Shown here one piece after another: positions 60,957 to 64,000 of a stretch of 64,000 nt of DNA. Under the pieces are notes generated by a model. The model saw only the letters and a list, made by a program, of their open reading frames with translations, ran no database searches and was not told where the DNA came from. The stretch is from Stereum hirsutum FP-91666 SS1. Taxonomy: Eukaryota; Basidiomycota; Agaricomycetes; Russulales; Stereaceae. Numbering within the stretch: position 1 is the stretch's first letter; each line of letters opens with the position of its first letter. Made by a program: the position numbers and the translations under genes. The stretch is taken from NCBI RefSeq assembly GCF_000264905.1, contig NW_006763136.1, positions 1,219,485 to 1,283,484 of the forward strand, read 5' to 3'.

Positions 60957-62343
60957 GATGGTCGTCGAAAAGAAAGAGTGCAACAAGAGGGGAAAGGTTG
61001 GCCGGGATCAAGGTGGGGTGCGGTGGGATGGCACAGCCCGTGCGTATGATCTTGTCTTGAAATTAATCAGACCGGCTGCTTTAGAGTCTGGATCGCCTCG
61101 ACAACACGACGAACGTAGGCTGCTGGATAGATATAGGGAACCCTCTGGAGTACAAGTTCCTACAGACACCTACGCACTGAGTTGGATCGTTAAGAGAGAC
61201 GGCAGACAGAGGGTGCACCTCCTTCGCGTAGGGTGAAGCTAACAAATACGGGGGGGACAAAGACGGAAGGGCCAGCGCGCTCGAAAACGTCTCGATTTGA
61301 TAGCAAACTGACATGGAAGGACCATGGGCGGTGCACTTGAGTCTAGTGATTGGATATTTAGCAGCGTGTACCGTCGGCTGATGTTCTCAATTCAAGAATT
61401 TGATGGTAACTGCACCGATCACGGTGCCGTCGACCACCTGTGGGACATGGTAGCAAAAAAGCAATGGCTGGCTGATCCCTGTGTAAGATGTAGACGTCAA
61501 GCATATTGACCAGTGTCTTTTTGAGACGATTTGGGAGGATGTACGAACATACGAGATATCGATGCTGCCAATGTCGGTGTACGGGCGCTAATTGTGGGCG
61601 CTATTACTTTGTTGCTCAATTTGTCCCGGCGCTAAAATAGTTACGTCATAAGTAAACATCCAGACTTTGCTTCCGAGGCAGTCCGAGGCCCCGGGGGAAC
61701 GGTGATCTTTCTCTCAAGTCTCTAATTTTGTCATGACCGGCCCCCGGGCTCATCGAACGATTTGTGCTCTCAGAACGCAAACAAGGGACCACAACAAGAG
61801 CTACACTAGTACTATACCGATGAAGACACTAGCCCATAGCACACATCACCAAAAAGAATCATTAAGGTCGAATATACTCTTATCCAGCGGCAAGTCACCC
61901 AAGGGAGAGACATACAGAAATATTCAAAGAGTATATCAGCTGCGACGCGGCATAGATCCAAACTCAGGATTCCCTGCGTGCAACAATCTGTTCAAAATAT
62001 TTCATACCAACAGTAACACCACCAAGCCATTGCATATCTTTCAGGTGGCACTGTACTTCAAAATTCAAGTCCCCGCCACACAAGTCCGTGCTGACCCAGC
62101 AACTGCCCTCAAACCGATGGTCGAGGGAGTGAAAGCAGGTGACTTACGAAAGGCATACCCGACCAGCGTCAATACCGCCCAAGCGGGCCATGTAAGTTCG
62201 ATAAATTTCGTCTTTCTGGTCCCATAAGTAGTAGCCATCGAAGAACTCGGTGAAGTTCTGCCTCCGTTGCATGTTATTTCTGAATCACAATACACACTCG
62301 AAGCTGTTTACAACCGAAGCGATCTCATACGAGACGAACACGA
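60957..62343. other. Intergenic region with one intriguing short minus-strand frame
   Basis: No complete gene is supported. On the minus strand, ATG at 62272 opens 42 codons (NFTEFFDGYYLWDQKDEIYR, then TYMARLGGIDAGR) that look protein-like and end at a possible GTATGC donor, but no following exon can be joined. It begins only 72 nt after the stop of the GH28 gene. The plus frame 61733-62227 overlaps it and shows no domain. Confidence 0.4.
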
Positions 62344-64000
62344 TCAAGAGCTGCTCGAATTGCCGCATGCTGCTGCGAACGAAAGGTAAATATAGATCGC
62401 AGTCAATCGAGAGCACTGCTATGGTTTGGACAGGATCTGACAGGGTACGTACCGCTAGGTAGCCCTTCTTCGTTAATAACGTTGCTACAGGTGAATGCGG
62501 GAGTAGCGTCGCTCGGAACGGTCACGTTGAAATTCTCGAAGAACATGTTGGGACATGGCGCGGCGGAGCTGCATGTCAGCTCAACCACTAAGGTAAGAGA
62601 AAGACGTTAGTAAGCAACTGCTACTTTAACAGGGAAACACAGGGACTAGGTTATTGATGTGATAAAGCAGAACATACAGGTTGCGCCTGTCGATGTACCC
62701 GTCCAATTCGACCAAGTGATGTTGGAGAACTCCAAGGTTGACGGCGCATCACCACTATAATCCCGAGGACAGAACCATCATGGAAGTGAGAACGAATGGT
62801 CAGATTTTACCGAGATTTCGTACGCACGCATGTCCGGAGTTATTTTGACTGATGAGGGTAGGGACGTCCACTTGGTCCAGGAAGAAGTTACTCAGAGTAA
62901 CGTTCTGGACTAACCCTGTTCATAAGGAGAAATAAGTGTTGGCGGGCTCTGGGTAGCATTGGACTTGATGTACATACCTCCACCACCACCGCCATTAACC
63001 GGAGGGACACCGTTAACGGTGCCGGTCCAAGATTTGAAGTAAGCCTGTACGAAAAGAATCCAGGGAGTATTAGCCGTGGATCAGCGATAACCAGAGACTG
63101 GGATTCAGTATGAACGTACACCACTCTGCATGTTCGGTTGAATCGTGGAGTTTATGCGCAGAGTCTTGACGTCGTTCATCGTAACGTTGATGACCAGGTC
63201 ATTCTAGCATGCCACGGACTATCAGCATCTTCAGCGAGAGAAAGAGGACAGCATGCGCGCTTACAAGGCCGACGTATTGACCGAGACTTCCGAAGGCTGG
63301 AGAAGAGGACCAGTGCCACTTAGCTTTTCTGACGCGTACTTGAAGAGGAAACAATGTCATGAACTGGAAATACCTATGCCTAAACGGAATCCAAATATAA
63401 GCCGCACGTCGAGATGGAAATGCTGTGGACTGGCTTACCGTTTCCACCGTGGCAAGTAATGTTTTGTGCTATGAGATTTGTCGAGTTCTGATTCACAAGT
63501 ACCGAGTCAGTATAGGCACAGCAGCGGATTTGAAGCAGTGACGACGGACCCCTTTGATTGCGAGACAGTCGTCGCCGCAGGTAATCTAACGGCGTCCAAT
63601 CATCAATACAGTTCTGGGTGGACGGTAGTAAGATGCGCACATCCCAGTTGACCATCGTAACACGGTCGGAGCGGTATGTATCAATGCCTGTAGCCGCGCA
63701 TCAGGGAACAATGAACATCATTGAAAAGCCCACCCGGATAGCACTCACCATCCGTGTTAGGAACGATACTATGATCGTCATACCATGTCCACAACATCAG
63801 TAAAACAATGATTCTTTCCATGAGTAAAATGCCGAGAAAATAAACGTACTTCGTTCCAAACCCAGCAGGATCGCTATTTGTAGCATTGCACAGCATCCCA
63901 TCGTACACCACATCCACTGAGTCTGCGACAGCATTACACCAGAACGGTTGCGCCTGTATCTGGAAATTCGAGATGCGGCCGTGGGTGACATTTGAGAGCG
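62344..64000 (-). CDS. GH28 polygalacturonase-type protein (5' end outside the window)
   Basis: Pectin-degrading glycoside hydrolase family 28, probably an exo-polygalacturonase secreted to the cell wall. The window holds the C-terminal two thirds; the start lies beyond 64000. Exons can be followed through several GT-AG introns: ISNFQIQAQPFWCNAVADSV, an NTDG motif (first catalytic Asp), GDDCLAIK (the catalytic Asp pair), NSTNLIAQNITCHGGNG, FGSLGQYV, MNDVKTLRINSTIQPNMQSG, YFKSW and VELTCSSAAPCPNMFFENFN. The last exon reads AACGNSSSS and stops at 62344-62346. The usual GHG-type substrate motif appears as the HGGNG plus FGSLGQ region, and the RIK motif of endo-enzymes is replaced by FKSW, as in exo-type members. 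Many Asn-x-Ser/Thr sites fit secretion. Confidence 0.85.

Noticed and set aside
60634..61236. 200-codon plus-strand open frame
   Set aside because: Mostly antisense to the well-supported N-terminal exons of GtaA paralog C, with no domain of its own.
1..64000. CRISPR arrays, rRNA genes and bacterial operon signals
   Set aside because: None seen; the sequence is eukaryotic throughout.

Overview
The window is nuclear DNA of a filamentous basidiomycete, probably an Agaricomycete. Almost every gene is split by short (about 45-100 nt) GT-AG introns, the gene content is fungal (thaumatin-like protein, GtaA-type glutaminases, BRO1, DUF6987, DUF7587, F-box/LRR proteins, GH28), and there are no operons, Shine-Dalgarno sites or CRISPR arrays. 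Coordinates for multi-exon genes are start-to-stop spans; exon joins were worked out by hand from splice sites and reading phase, and several were checked because the summed exon lengths divide by three.

Layout. 0-6.1 kb: the end of translation factor eIF2-beta, a CCCH/RBR ubiquitin ligase (minus) and an F-box-like protein. 7.8-13.5 kb: a secreted S41-type peptidase with 18 exons and fructose-bisphosphate aldolase. 13.9-19.6 kb: tRNA-Leu(AAG), an F-box protein, a 1.17-kb near-perfectly symmetric foldback element and a DUF7587 membrane protein. 20.8-27.2 kb: thaumatin-like protein and the endosomal BRO1 protein, both minus. 27.9-44.3 kb: two GtaA-type glutaminase paralogs (minus) flanking three plus-strand genes (DUF6987, an Arg/Ser-rich protein, an F-box protein). 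44.8-46.4 kb: a non-autonomous element with terminal inverted repeats. 47.5-56.5 kb: a coiled-coil protein, a long unknown protein and an F-box/LRR protein. 57.1-61.0 kb: a third GtaA paralog. 62.3-64.0 kb: the 3' part of a GH28 polygalacturonase, running off the window.

Functional themes. Secreted or surface nutrient-acquisition enzymes are prominent: the S41 peptidase, three membrane-anchored GtaA paralogs, thaumatin and GH28. A second theme is ubiquitin and trafficking: an RBR E3, four F-box-type proteins and BRO1. The three GtaA proteins tie the themes together, because each has a single C-terminal transmembrane helix and a cytosolic tail that ends in a short charged helix and a PPxY motif, the classical docking site of Nedd4/Rsp5-type ligases.

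The most notable observations are the PPxY-tailed GtaA paralog family, four introns that only work with GC donors (one confirmed by comparison with its paralogs), micro-exons down to 6 nt in the aldolase gene, and the large foldback element with a candidate 3-bp target duplication. I did not find an obviously novel multi-gene system such as a biosynthetic cluster or defence locus.
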